From: Pyrenula massariospora
Taxonomy: Eukaryota; Ascomycota; Eurotiomycetes; Pyrenulales; Pyrenulaceae
Reading direction: 5' to 3'
Assembly: GCA_021030905.1 (NCBI GenBank)
Contig: JAGFMI010000019.1
Location: 124,001 to 188,000 of the forward strand
Length of the DNA: 64,000 bases
The position numbers and the translations under genes are program-made. The notes beneath the pieces were generated by a model. That model did no database searches and had not been told where the DNA came from. It saw nothing but the letters and a program-made list of their open reading frames with translations. Shown here in pieces: positions 11,519 through 22,383 of the stretch. How positions within the stretch are numbered: the stretch's first letter is position 1; the number at the start of each line of letters is the position of its first letter.

Positions 11519-14447
11519 GTGAAACACGGTACAATAGTCAGCCTTGAGGTCGCTTCAGCGGCACGTAAGCGTGGGTCGGAGGCCGCCTGTGTCGCAAGGA
11601 AGAGGGAAAATACGACGAGACTGAGGATGTGTAATGGAGACGCCCAAAGGGACGAACCCCGAATGTGGGAGTTGTAGCCTCTCTGAGCGACGGTCAGAAT
11701 TTGCGGTGGCGACGAGGTGATGGACTTCCAGGAGTACTTACGGGGAAACGAGGAGGATAATTATAATGACGAGTGGGCGTGGGTGGCTGTGACTGGGGGG
11801 TTAACCCTCTCTGAGCCCGCAGCCGAAGCTTCCACCCATCGGCTTACCAATGTATGACCTTTGCCTTGCGAGCGGCCAAATCAACGGACCAGCAACACCA
11901 CCACCACGGCCAGTCAGGTCGCTCTTTGGCGTTGGGATACGGTGTGACGGTTGGCTGGGATGGACGTAAGACGCAGCGGACGCATGCATGTGTCGCGTCT
12001 AGGAGCTGGTGGACCTGCTGCGAGTCAAGGCGACGTAGAGCTACGTGTCTGGTCCCAAGGGCAGAGGCATGGAAAGAGGGAGAGATGGCGAGCAGGCGGT
12101 GGCCAAACGGTCCTCGTGCGGCAGAGGGATGGAATGGGCAGATTCACGGGCCCACGGCGGCTAAAATGCGACGCGCTAAGGGAGATGCAAAGAGATCTGG
12201 TGATAATCTAACGATCTTCAAGAGTGGACGAACGAATACTTAGCCGCAAGGGGCAGCTAATACATCATTGGAAAGTTTTAGCCTCGCCGTCCGTAACCAG
12301 ACCCGCGACACGTGCGGAAAGCTTTCGTCTGGAGCAGGCTGAGCCGTGCCCCGTCGCGCCTTCGTCCGAGCATCGTTGAGTGTTACAGCAGTGTCCCCCG
12401 CGCAGGCCAGCTTCAATGTTTCCATATCGACCACGCCCAAGTCCACCTCCACCTCCAGCGGTGAGCGCCGCGCTACCATTCCTTTCGGCCTCGACCCAAG
12501 CAGAATCCTGCAAGCGCATGAGATATCCTACCTCGCAATCAATCGGCAATTCGAGTCCTGCAGAAGAGAGACGAACGCGAGCGTATGGTGTCGAGGCGTT
12601 GCTGGATCCGCGACAACACACTCCTGGCCAGGACAACGATGCCGAAGCCCATCGCTGGGTCAGCAAGGCAGACGGCCCCAATCAACTCCTGTCGTCTCTC
12701 GACGTCTCCAGTGTTGGTTCCGATTTACTTTCGTAGTGTCAGAAAGTCTTTTTTCTTTCATGCAGACCACCAGCACTGTCAAAGGCGTGCCAGCGCGCTT
12801 CAATCAATCTTCCATCCACTCACGCGACCTTCGCGCCCCTCATTCATATCGCCGGTCCATTTTTCTTTCCTAAGCTTCTGTGGACTAAAGTCGGGAGCCA
12901 TGCCACCTCGGTTCCTAGCTGCGCGGCCCCAGATCTTCGTCCGAACCTAGGCGCCAACCTGTTGTTTCGACCTCTTTCCCACTCACCAGCGCCAACGATC
13001 AAAGCCTCTCTTATCTCGGAAGGATTCCAGTGTTGGCGGAATCGCACACTACCCTGCTTGTTTATAGACAGTCTACGTGCCCTGCCTTGGTATCGCTATC
13101 GCCCGTCGACTGGATGTACTTTACCAAGCGTGACTTGGGACATTTTGTCTGCGCTGCCGTAGGAACTCCTAATCCGCACCACCCAGCAGCCACCTGGCAG
13201 CCCCGCTCGACCCCTCGATAAATCCCTCATACAAATCAGCGGCACTAAAATGAAGCGCTGCAAGCCAGAGCATCTAATGACAGTTGGAAATGGGTCGTTC
13301 CAGAGCGGCCTAGGAGTGCTTTGGATGCAACGACAGCAGTTGTTACTTAATTTGGTATCGAGAGCACACGATCATCACCTGCATATCAGCGGAGATGATA
13401 TCAAATCTTGGACTGTGCGCTTCACATGTTTGCTGCAGGTCGCCGTCCATTTTCAAAGAGGCTGCCTCAAACGCTGTGTAACGGTGACCAGATGCTCGCC
13501 ATGATTCATGGCCAATAAAGGCAGCACGAGGGAAGCCTGAAGGTTCAAACTGCCACCGGCTCCCGTTCACCGCCGTCCCCCGTGGAAGATCGTGAAACTT
13601 GGGGGCTTCTAATATTCAGGATAGATCTATATCCGACAAGCTTTGACCAAGACCTTGTTACATCACTGGCTGCCGTTTGCTAGAAGCTTGACTTCGGTAG
13701 CTAGGCGGAAAGCTGCAAACTAAAAACTCGGTGGTAGAGCAGCTGGATGCTATCTTGGCACCGCATGTCAGACTCCAATAGACTCTGCCCTTGATTCGGA
13801 AACATTCTCATGCTGTGGTTAGGATCATGATTGAGCTATGCCGACCGGTATGGAATCTATTCGAAAAAATGACCAAACACGATATCTCGTCGACCGATGG
13901 TAAGATAAATGGTCATTGAAGGATGGAGTTTGTAAGCCTCGGAGCTTTTTGACCCCGCGCTGAAGGCTTGGGGTGTTGAGGTCGAGGTCGGGGAGTCTGT
14001 GAGGGTGCTTGGCATTCCCGACGTCCGCCTGGATCCGGGCACTCCTCGGCTGAACCCAAGCTCAGGCTTCAGCCGCAGTGAAGAGATACCAACAACTTAA
14101 GAAGACTAACCTTGCTCGATGACTACAAAACCCCATCTGGTCTATGTAGAATTGCAATGAGTGCATTTAATCATAATCCATTCATTTCCCTCACCCCCCT
14201 CCATGATTTAACATTATACGTACAGAGCAAAGAGAGGCAAGCAAAAGCGAGAGCCTCCAGCGCTGGTCAGTGTGTGCCTTTCTTTGGTGTAATCTTCCCC
14301 CTAATGCATGAGGTCGTGGGTGGCTTGAAGCCAAGTTCGATGCGGGCAACAGCACGCTGATCAATATTGTTTGTTCATTACGCAAAACAATTTTCTTATT
14401 CTAATGTAATTGGGAAAGCTACCTCTTCAAATGTGGAAAATTCGGAA
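11519..14447. other. large gene-poor stretch
   Basis: About 2.9 kb upstream of both the kinase (reverse) and the PhyH gene (forward). The first 300-500 bases should include the kinase promoter and leader. Many short frames occur on both strands with conflicting phases. One weak candidate is listed separately at 12416-12736. No repeat, tRNA or mobile element was recognised. Confidence 0.45.
12416..12736 (+). CDS. doubtful short frame, possible exon of an unrecognised gene
   Basis: An ATG-started frame of 106 residues has an N-terminal proline run and a segment RTRAYGVEALLDPRQ, which resembles the linker found near the N-terminus of some fungal zinc-finger regulators. No zinc finger follows it in frame or in a splice-compatible frame that I could find within 700 bp. 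It could be an exon of a regulator, a broken gene, or chance in a GC-balanced stretch. Confidence 0.2.
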   Translation: MFPYRPRPSPPPPPAVSAALPFLSASTQAESCKRMRYPTSQSIGNSSPAEERRTRAYGVEALLDPRQHTPGQDNDAEAHRWVSKADGPNQLLSSLDVSSVGSDLLS

Positions 14448-15485
14448 ATGTCAACGACATCAACCACATTTTCAAAGTCTCCCAGAGTACAGTCCACAAT
14501 AGCGACCTCCACCGGGAACACGCCATCATCTCCATCTCCATCTCCATCAGAAATCCTCGAAGCCCTCCAAAATGACGGCTACGTCCACATCCCCAACCTC
14601 CTCAGCTCAAACGAAATCCCCGCCCTCCTCCGCGCCAGCATCGACGTGACCAACCTCGCCGCCGCCGGTTCCTGGCCCCACATCCGCACCGTCCCTAAGC
14701 AATTCCCCCCCTGGCCCTCCCACCCCCCGCCCTCCGGCATCTGGGGCGTCCAGCACCTCCTCCACCCGGACATCCCCCACCGCGCCACCTTCGCCGCCGC
14801 TTACTTCCACCCGCGCCTCCTCCAGCATGTAAGCAGCCTCCTCTCCCTGCCCCCCTCCGACGACGACGACGACGACAACACCTCCAGCTTGGTAATGGAG
14901 CTCTTCAACCTCCTCGTCTCCCCCACCGGCGCGGAAGATTTCTCCCTGCGCTGGCACCGCGACGACATCCCCCCCTCCCTCTCCCCCGCGGACGAGCAGG
15001 CCGCGCTCACCGCCAAGTCCCCCGGCGGCAGACAGGCGCACGCGCAGTTCAACATCGCGCTCACCCCCGACAGCTCCCTCATCGTCGTCCCCGGGTCGCA
15101 CCGGCGGATTAGGACGGATGTGGAGAGGAGCGCGGATCCGTACGCGGAGGAGCTGCCGGGGCAGGTGGTTGTACGGATGAGGCCCGGGGATGCGGTGTTT
15201 TACGATAGCAATATTCTGCATCGTGGAGTTTATGAGGCGAAGGGGAAGGGGGAGGGGGAGGGGAGGTATACGTTGCATGGGAGTGTGGGGCTGGTGGGGC
15301 ATGGGGAACAGAGGGCGAGGCAGGTGTTGCAGCATGCGGTGGGGGAGTATGTGGAGAGGGCGGATGCGGGTTTTCGGGGGATTGGGTTGGAGCGGGGGGT
15401 GGAGGAGGTGGCGGAGGGGATGAGGGGGAGGTTGATTGCGATGGGGAGGGGGAGGGGGGATGTGGGGTTTTCGCTGGAGGGGTGA
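14448..15485 (+). CDS. phytanoyl-CoA dioxygenase (PhyH)-family Fe(II)/2-oxoglutarate oxygenase
   Basis: This is a single exon of 345 residues from the first in-frame ATG; a near-cognate codon 27 codons upstream was not used. The domain begins with LQNDGYVHIPNLLSSNEI, the usual PhyH N-terminal helix/strand. The iron facial triad can be placed: H170 and D172 in WHRDD, and H258 in LHRG. A 2-oxoglutarate-binding Arg is likely in RYTLHGSVG, and the GSH turn lies between. These enzymes hydroxylate or oxidise small lipophilic molecules, and fungal members often act in secondary metabolism; the substrate is not evident. An Asp run sits at about residues 139-144 and an SP repeat near the N-terminus. 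The base composition is odd: the first two-thirds is C-rich at third positions and the last third is G-rich. Confidence 0.86.
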   Translation: MSTTSTTFSKSPRVQSTIATSTGNTPSSPSPSPSEILEALQNDGYVHIPNLLSSNEIPALLRASIDVTNLAAAGSWPHIRTVPKQFPPWPSHPPPSGIWGVQHLLHPDIPHRATFAAAYFHPRLLQHVSSLLSLPPSDDDDDDNTSSLVMELFNLLVSPTGAEDFSLRWHRDDIPPSLSPADEQAALTAKSPGGRQAHAQFNIALTPDSSLIVVPGSHRRIRTDVERSADPYAEELPGQVVVRMRPGDAVFYDSNILHRGVYEAKGKGEGEGRYTLHGSVGLVGHGEQRARQVLQHAVGEYVERADAGFRGIGLERGVEEVAEGMRGRLIAMGRGRGDVGFSLEG

Positions 15486-16232
15486 GGTGCGGGAGGGATG
15501 TGTTGGCTTAATCGGGTGGGTTGGTCTATTGAAGATGGGAGGTTTGCGTTGATTGATGGCATCAGCGGCGTGCATGTTTGATAGCAGCTATGATACCTAT
15601 TTCGAGAAAATCTCGATTGATCGATAGTATCTGATCGAGCTTTGTTCACGCACTCGTCTCACATAACTTTTCAAGGAGTCAACAGGAACCTAAGGCCAGA
15701 TTGTGCACTGCTCAGTGCTACGGTATAGTATCACCAACTACCTTAACTATTTCCACAGAAAGTCTCTATGCTATCCGACAATACCTCCTATCTCCCCGTC
15801 TCCCCGTCTCTACAACTAAAACCAATCACGAATCGACCACGTCAAGACTGGGACATTTACTTCAACGTCTCGCTTTATCCAGGTTTTGATTCCGTTTTCT
15901 TATTAATCAGCAGTTCCTCATCCAATTCACGTCTTTGCAGGCCCTGCGGTTCTTTCCAACGGAACTTTCACAATTTGTTTTTTGCAATTTTCAGGTCTGT
16001 ATGTGTTGTCAGTATTGGTACTAGTCAAGAAGGGGCTTAGGAAACTGATGGTATTATATCGAGGGAAGCGCTTACCTTAAATAATAAAATGGGTAGAAAA
16101 CGCCGCATTCTTCGTTTCAGCTCAGGGTCATTGAGACGGTCCAAAAGGCCCACCGACGCTCTAGATAGAGGAGTCCGTGATGCCAGAGTGAAGTCTCTCG
16201 AAGGCAGCCCAAATATCTTGAGCCCCCATTGT
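15486..16232. other. intergenic, convergent 3' regions
   Basis: This lies between the 3' ends of the PhyH gene (forward) and PTH (reverse). It is G-rich just after the PhyH stop, then AT-balanced. No gene or RNA was recognised. Both transcripts' 3' untranslated regions should fall here. Confidence 0.5.
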
Positions 16233-16949
16233 TCACCCTCCCTCAATCTTCCCAACTTCCTCCCCCAAAAACCTAACCACTTCCCCCACACAACCTTCAA
16301 TCCCCACCCTCTCTGCCCCCGACACCTTGCTCATCACATACGGCACAACATCCTCCCTACCCCTCCCCATCGGCCTCCCAATCCCCACTCCCACCCTCAC
16401 CACCCCGTTCCCCTTCTCCAGCAGACCCCCTCCCGCGCCCCGGAAGCTCTCAAACACAGACTTCACCCCGTTATGCCCGCCGTGGCTCGCCTTGCCCCGC
16501 CGCACTTTGAGCGTGCCGGGCGCGCTCTCGAGGTCGTCGTGCAGGATGAATAGGCCGACCGTGGTGTTTGGGTCGGAGCGCGAGGCGTCGAGGATGAAGC
16601 GACGGTATGCGGCGAGGAGAGGGGGGCCGGAGACGTTCATGAGGGAGGGGGATTGGAAGAGGGTGTATTGGGGCGTGTAGGGGGAGGTGGGGAGTGGGGT
16701 TTTGCGAGTGGGGAGGGGGATTTGGAGGGCGGAGGCGAGGGTGGAGAGGAGGATGTGGCCGGCGCTGTGGCGGGTGTTGGCGAGGGGGCCTGGGTTGCCG
16801 AGGGAGGCGATGAGGAAGCGGGCGCGGGGTGGAGACATAGGGGGAGGCGTTAAGGGTGGTGTTAGAACGTTGTCGAGGCGGGATTCATGGTTGTCGGATT
16901 CCTGTAGGTGATGTGGTTTGGTTGGCTTTTGTTTCTTTGATTTGGCCAT
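16233..16949 (-). CDS. PTH1: peptidyl-tRNA hydrolase, bacterial Pth1 type
   Basis: This is one exon of 238 residues. After a basic N-terminal extension of about 40 residues comes FLIASLGNPG, then TRHSAGH with the catalytic His of the family, then HDDLE and GGHNGVKS, which form the substrate groove. The enzyme hydrolyses the ester bond of peptidyl-tRNA released early from ribosomes; in fungi the Pth1-type enzyme is usually mitochondrial, which the basic leader fits, although an internal Met just before PPRARFLIAS could give a shorter form. As in the PhyH gene, the coding strand is C-rich in the first half and G-rich in the second. VMS1, another enzyme acting on peptidyl-tRNA, lies 10 kb away, probably by chance. 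Confidence 0.92.
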   Translation of the reverse strand: MAKSKKQKPTKPHHLQESDNHESRLDNVLTPPLTPPPMSPPRARFLIASLGNPGPLANTRHSAGHILLSTLASALQIPLPTRKTPLPTSPYTPQYTLFQSPSLMNVSGPPLLAAYRRFILDASRSDPNTTVGLFILHDDLESAPGTLKVRRGKASHGGHNGVKSVFESFRGAGGGLLEKGNGVVRVGVGIGRPMGRGREDVVPYVMSKVSGAERVGIEGCVGEVVRFLGEEVGKIEGG

Positions 16950-19069
16950 GAGGAGAATTTTGTCTTGTAATTTGGGTGTAGGAGAATACTTACAAGAAGT
17001 GCTTGACTTATACAGACCTTTGTGATAGAAATAGCATTATGAGTCAGATGAGCAAGGTTCGTACCAAAGGCTAGTCAAAGCCATGGCAATGGTGCGAAGA
17101 AACGCATTGTCCTGTGGTGTAGAATTTTCTCGTGAGTCAATGCGGACAAAGATTATTCAGCCTCGTCTGCACAGCCTCGCGCGTCTGGACGGGGATGCTT
17201 GTGCACCGCATACAGGCATAACGTTCCTCCGGAAGCCCAACCGAAACCGCTTCCTCCGGCACTCGGCAACCGTTATATTTTTGAAACAGGAAGAACCCTG
17301 CTGCGGGAAAGGAGACAGAGCAGGGACCAGCGGTGTCCGTGGATCTGGGATCAGGTTGATTGCAACGAGTCATGTATCGAGGCAGCGGGGGGCCTATACC
17401 CGCCGCTGTAGCGTGCCCCTGCGAAGAACTGGTGCAGCCAGCATTGCTTTCTGCAGTGTCAGAGCAAGGGAAGGTTGCAATCAGAACGGGATAAGAAACA
17501 TGGCTATTCGCCGCTCTAATGAAGAGCAACTGAAACAGTTACAGCACCAATAACTGGGAAGTGGTATGATACCTAGTGATCGACTATCATCTGGATAAAA
17601 TCGAACCCGCCTCTCTGGCTCACCGACGGCTGCTTGTCCCGCCTCTCTGGGTAAAGACATGAGCCTCCAGGCGTGCGGCCAGTAATTGCCGGCCACTATT
17701 ACCGGACTGCCGGTTCTCTCAGCGCCCCCCCTGGTCCCCCCCAAGAATCGGTCTGCCCCGCCCAGGCCGGGGTTGGACTACCCCCTATCAACACCTGCCC
17801 CTCTTTTCCGCTGCACCTCCTAGGCTCTTACACGTTCTTGTGCGCCAAATTCCACCTCCCCTCCTGCAATAACACAATTAGCACACTGGCTGCTCATCAT
17901 CGACTATCTGAAATAATGGCCGCGTAAACGGACTTGGCCCGGCAAGTCCTGGCTGGACCATGAAATCTCTCTTCCTCCTTCGCGTGCCGTATCCACCCGC
18001 TCCTTGTTCACCACCGTGTGTGCAGAGCCTTCCCAGTAGTCGGTTAGCTGCCGCTGTCAAAGCTGTACGACCTACCGTTTCTAGAAAGCACCGATTGAAA
18101 CTCTCATGTCTTCCACCGGGGAAGCCGGAAGATACGTTCAGCTTGATCGCAACCCGCCGAACTGATCACACCCGCCGCGGCGTTGAGCGTGAGCATCAAA
18201 GCGCACCGGTGCTGGCCGCCTGTTGGATTGAAATTTCTAATCTGACGCGCTTGGACGGATCAGCGCGACAGCTCATTAATACGAGTGCTGCTGTCGTCAA
18301 GGAATCCCAAGAGCCAGGTAAGCCCGGTGTCCATCAGCGCCATCAGAACGGTAGGCCGAGGGAGATCGTCGCGGGAAGAGATGCCATAAGCGACGCCAGC
18401 AGGCTTCTTAGCGGGGGATGCGGCACCCAACGCCATACTCCATTCTTATAGCCTTGACGCTCCATGTCCGAAGTGTGTTTTGGCGCGAGAGGGAAAGCCC
18501 AAAAGAAGAGGCCAATGATGGACCATTCTCCGCTCGAACCGGCTTCTCCTTCATGTCTGGTGTTCTGCTGTCCCTTGTTGATTGCTACCTTGTTGCTCCA
18601 ACTGTCGTGTAATTGCCCGCATGGGCCTCCCGCTACACTCATTTATGTCCAGCCGGATGGGCTATTGTTCCTGCATGAGTCCGTCTTCTTAAAGAAGTTG
18701 GCTCACCCCTGCCTGGTGCAGGACGATCCGTTTCTGACGGCGTTCCAATCGCCTCCCTTCTCTCCCGCCACTTGCAGAAACCTTCGAAAGCGTCGACCTC
18801 AAAGAAATTGCTGCAGCAGTAGCGTATCTTTCAAGACCACCGTCGCGTCCGGCGCTGACTCTTCAAAATTCAAACTCCGCTGCTCAGCTTGGGATCTATT
18901 CTACTCGCGGTTGTTTGTCTGCATCTATCCATGCAACATTGCTCTTGGCTCGACGATATATACCTGGTGGCTCATGTCCACCTAACCTGTCTTTTCTGCC
19001 TCCCCTTTTTCTCTGGGTGCGCCGTAACAAATCCAACCGTTTAACGTCTCCGCCAGCCTTGACTATGTT
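16950..19069. other. large gene-poor stretch
   Basis: These 2.1 kb hold only short overlapping frames. The region next to 16950 contains the PTH promoter. The 400 bases before 19070 are pyrimidine-rich and include a TATA-like gatatatacc at about 18955, some 110 bp before the methyltransferase ATG, consistent with its promoter and leader. No mobile element or RNA gene was recognised. Confidence 0.45.
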
Positions 19070-20245
19070 ATGCCGGTTGAATCGAAGGGCAAAGGTCCAG
19101 ACACGGAAGGGGTGACGGAGCAAGGTGACGACGATGAAGGCCCTTCTTCAAAGTCAATGCACCAGCTCTTATCTTCACCCATCGAGATTGATGATCCAGA
19201 GAACATTGAGGAATTCCGCGAGCAATGGTATAGAGATACTGCCTCGGATAACGACTCGGTTGCAGGTCCATCAGGGTACTTCATTGTCTCATCTTTGCCC
19301 TTGTGTAGAGCTTACCGTAGTAGGAACAAATCTACGAAGTCTTTCACGGAAAGCCTGATTGAAGAAGTCTACGAGAATGGCCGCAGGTACTGCAATGAAA
19401 CATATTACATGCCAAATGATGAACAAGAGCAAACCCGCCTGAGCATCATCCATCAAGCCTGGCTTCTCATCTTTAATGGCCACCTCACAAAGGCGCCGGT
19501 CCCTCCAAATGCTCGGATCCTTGACCTGGGCACCGGCGGAGGTGAGTGGGCAATCAGCATGGCTGAATTATACCCCGATGCCACCATCATCGCAACAGAC
19601 ATTTCTTACTTTGACATGCCCTCCGAGCTACCTCCCAACCTTGAACTAGAAGTCGACAACGCAGAAGACGAGTGGACCTACAACCAGCCGTTCGATTTCA
19701 TACACATCCGCGGTATGAGCGGTGCCATCGCTGACTGGCCTCGCCTCTATCAGCAATGCATGGCCCATCTCCGCCCCGGCGGCTACATCGAGGTCGTCGA
19801 CTGGATCTTCTCTTCCATCTCTGGCCTTGCCTCTGACGACTATCTCAACATCTACGGCGCGGCCATCGTGTCCGCGCATCAGGCTGCCGGGATACCGCGC
19901 AATTTCGACCACTTTGGCGCACGGGTTCTTACCAGCGCGGGTCTCGAGGTCACTGAGTTGACGCACCTGCGCTGCCCGCTGAGTCCGTGGCCGGATGAGC
20001 CTACACAGAAAACAATTGGGAAGATGTGTCTTGTCATTTTTCTGGAAGGTATGGAGGCGAATTGCCTGCGTGCCCTGACCAAGTTTCAAGGGTGGAGTGT
20101 CGAAGATGTGAGGGATCTGTGTGCGAAGGTCTCGGCAGAGATTCAGACTCCTGGGAGCCAGCCAGAGCTTGCCGTCAACATCATGTTGGCGAGGAAGCCG
20201 GAAGAAGGCGAGGGGAGCGAGATTGCGGAGGGAGGTGATGAATGA
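19070..20245 (+). CDS. LaeA-like SAM-dependent methyltransferase
   Basis: A single open frame of 391 residues. A Ser/Asp-rich N-terminus (1-80) precedes RRYCNETYYMPNDEQEQTR, the usual approach to the methyltransferase core in LaeA-like proteins. SAM motif I is ILDLGTGGGEWA at about residue 150; ATDIS follows as the acidic motif, and later FIHIRGMSG and LRPGGYIEVVDW are motifs III/IV. The C-terminus is acidic. Fungal members range from global regulators of secondary metabolism (LaeA) to small-molecule methyltransferases; this one cannot be placed by eye. Around 19279-19323 a 45-bp segment begins GT and ends AG and has a length divisible by three, so the frame stays open with or without splicing. 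The nearest secondary-metabolite gene seen is over 40 kb away. Confidence 0.87.
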   Translation: MPVESKGKGPDTEGVTEQGDDDEGPSSKSMHQLLSSPIEIDDPENIEEFREQWYRDTASDNDSVAGPSGYFIVSSLPLCRAYRSRNKSTKSFTESLIEEVYENGRRYCNETYYMPNDEQEQTRLSIIHQAWLLIFNGHLTKAPVPPNARILDLGTGGGEWAISMAELYPDATIIATDISYFDMPSELPPNLELEVDNAEDEWTYNQPFDFIHIRGMSGAIADWPRLYQQCMAHLRPGGYIEVVDWIFSSISGLASDDYLNIYGAAIVSAHQAAGIPRNFDHFGARVLTSAGLEVTELTHLRCPLSPWPDEPTQKTIGKMCLVIFLEGMEANCLRALTKFQGWSVEDVRDLCAKVSAEIQTPGSQPELAVNIMLARKPEEGEGSEIAEGGDE

Positions 20246-21086
20246 ATAAGAAGAGATACGGATTCATGTCGCCGATTCAACATTTGTTGGGCATCTACAA
20301 AATTGTCAATCGATTGATGGTGAAGTCTCTCTCATTTTTCCCTGACCATTGTGAGGAACTTGGCATAGATTCTCAGAGACTCAGAGGCGCACAGCTCTTC
20401 AGGCGTTGTTTTTTGCATTTTACGACTGATGATACCCATGCATTGCGAGTAGATTCCTCTCAAATCATGACTGCACTATTCACAAGACTGACCTTTCCAC
20501 CATTTTGAATTTTCCATGGAGTGGACCTATTCAGTCGTTCTCCAGCACCATTTCTCATACTTCGTGTCTCATTCTCTTGTTTTCATTCTGCGAGACAACT
20601 ACCAGCCATGAATAATCTTGATCGGACACTCACATTGAAAACAGAAACGACGTATCACTATGTTGGCGACCATATCCACAAGTACTATTGTCAGCACGGA
20701 CCTCGTTCGAGGAGACTTTGATTAAGACATGTCGAGGGACAACAAAGACGATCTTCAGATATACCACCAGCCTAGCCAAGCAAAACCCAACACAAAGAAG
20801 TGCGCTTTATTCGTGTCTCTCAACAGTTCGAGTTTTCCTTTGATGGGTTGACACACTTACGCAACGGGAAGGACGTGGAAACAAAATGTTCAAGACTCAA
20901 AGTCTTCTTCGTGATTTTTTGAGGAAATCGTGGGGTCCGTACAGCGATTTTGTGTTTCTCCAGAAAGTATTCGTTCCAACGAATTTTGGGAGTTGGGTTT
21001 CTCATCCATTGCTCCAGCTCCTCTCCTAAACCCAAATCCGCTCCCCAGAAATCCTCTCAATTCCCGCCTCCAAACCTAAACCCCCA
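20246..21086. other. intergenic, no supported gene
   Basis: Between two forward genes. The first part is the 3' region of the methyltransferase. The last 100 bases are C/A-rich and should hold the leader of the next gene. Only short frames without recognisable domains occur. Confidence 0.45.
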
Positions 21087-21968
21087 ATGTCCGTCAACCC
21101 CCTCCAGGTCTTCTTCATCACCCTCTTCGTCCTCCTCGTCTTCTTCTTCACCTGCATCCTCCTCTTCCTGTGGCTCCAATCCCGCCGTTCCACCGCCAAA
21201 CCCCCTCCCACCCCAGGAACCAAACCCAAACCTCCTCTCCCCGCCCGGCCCCCCAAATCGACCGAACCAAACCCAACCGCCACATCAACCTCCATCCCCC
21301 ACTCCCCAACCCAAAACCCACCCCTCAATCCTTCAACCTACACCGCATACACCCCCTCCTCCTCCTCCTCCAACAACAACACCACCACAACCCCATCCTA
21401 CCGCCTCACCCGCCCCCCAACAACCACCTTCTACCACCCCTCCTCCCCTCCGTCTACCTCCTCCCCTTCGTCCACCTCCTCCCTCCCCCTCTTCCCCCAA
21501 CCCCCACTCAAATCCCACCCAAACCCACATCGCTCCTCCGCCCGCCTCGACAGCCCCACCCTGCCCCCTTCCTTCCCTTTGCCAAACACAACCTCAAAAG
21601 CAGCTCGGCCAGACTCAACGCAAACCCGCGTCTCGGCCCTCAACGACCTGGACCGCCGCTACATCCCCTCGTACGGCAGCCTGGGGAGCGTGCCGAGCTT
21701 GCCGTCGCCGTATGGGTATGAGCACGAGCACGAGGGGAAGGGGAGGGGGAGGGGTGAGGAGAGGTTCAGCGGGGAGACGCAGGCGGAGGGGGATTGGGGG
21801 GCGGGGATGAGGCCGGCGCCGCTGGGGAGGTGGAGGGATACGAGAGCGGGGGGCACTGGGGCGTTGCCCGGGTTGAGGGGGTTGGAGGGGTTGGGGGAGT
21901 GGGGTGGTTTGGGGGGTGAGGAGAGGAAGGGGAAGGGGACGGAGGTGGGGGTGGGGAGGGCGGTTTGA
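21087..21968 (+). CDS. single-pass membrane protein with proline-rich tail, unknown function
   Basis: A single frame of 293 residues. Residues about 8-31 form one strongly hydrophobic helix (FFITLFVLLVFFFTCILLFLW) followed at once by QSRR, so the tail is predicted to face the cytosol. The remainder is low-complexity, rich in Pro, Ser and Thr, with PxxP-like stretches and then Gly/Arg/Glu-rich segments. The ATG follows a C/A-rich leader. I do not recognise a family; a type-III anchored adaptor is one possibility. The composition switches from C-rich (to about 21660) to G-rich (after 21720), so part of the sequence bias in the protein is compositional. Long frames also exist in other phases because of the low complexity, but only this one starts with a clear membrane anchor. 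Confidence 0.62.
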   Translation: MSVNPLQVFFITLFVLLVFFFTCILLFLWLQSRRSTAKPPPTPGTKPKPPLPARPPKSTEPNPTATSTSIPHSPTQNPPLNPSTYTAYTPSSSSSNNNTTTTPSYRLTRPPTTTFYHPSSPPSTSSPSSTSSLPLFPQPPLKSHPNPHRSSARLDSPTLPPSFPLPNTTSKAARPDSTQTRVSALNDLDRRYIPSYGSLGSVPSLPSPYGYEHEHEGKGRGRGEERFSGETQAEGDWGAGMRPAPLGRWRDTRAGGTGALPGLRGLEGLGEWGGLGGEERKGKGTEVGVGRAV

Positions 21969-22383
21969 TTTTGGGAGGGAGGAGGAGGGGGAGGTGAGGT
22001 GGGATGGACTGGAGGGTTGAATGGGGGCTTAGTTGTGATGGGGCGTGGATGGTATGGAGAGGAGAGGTGGATCGGGAAAGGAACAACATGTAGATCACAT
22101 TATAAAGATGTCAAGCTCGTTGTATAGATTTGTCTGCCCTAGAATGGGATGGACGTTTGACGATGGTTGTTGGACATTAAATGTTGAGAGGGAGTACATA
22201 GGAAGATCAAGCGAGCTAGACGAGATTATGTAAAGACACCAAAGCAAAAGCCAAAACATATTCTTTATTCCTACAGACCAGCGTCAGGATCGCCATTCAT
22301 CTTTGTAGATCACCTCTATGTCCCTCAAGTCACCGCGTAAACGCCTCCGCTCCCCGAGAACCACCATTCCAAGAAAGCAAATT
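21969..22383. other. convergent 3' intergenic region
   Basis: The G-rich tail of the preceding gene gives way to AT-balanced sequence, then to the 3' end of the coiled-coil gene on the reverse strand. No gene was seen. Confidence 0.5.

Noticed and set aside
12265-12873. Overlapping frames of 118-175 codons on both strands
   Set aside because: They contradict each other and lack splice-supported continuation; only the weak 12416-12736 frame was listed, at low confidence.
13730-13810. tRNA-like stretch with ggtagagcagctgg
   Set aside because: The D-arm-like piece has no matching acceptor stem or T-arm at the right distance.
14607-15575. 322-codon reverse-strand frame rich in Pro/His then Gly/Gly-Val
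   Set aside because: It lies antisense to the PhyH gene and its low complexity comes from the C-rich/G-rich composition; the forward frame carries the iron-binding motifs.
18464-18985. 173-codon forward frame with several cysteines
   Set aside because: No signal peptide at its start and no family likeness; it lies in the pyrimidine-rich leader region of the methyltransferase gene.
20950-21810. Long Pro/Ser-rich frames in other phases over the membrane-protein gene
   Set aside because: Low-complexity DNA keeps several phases open; only the frame from 21087 has a proper start and a membrane anchor.
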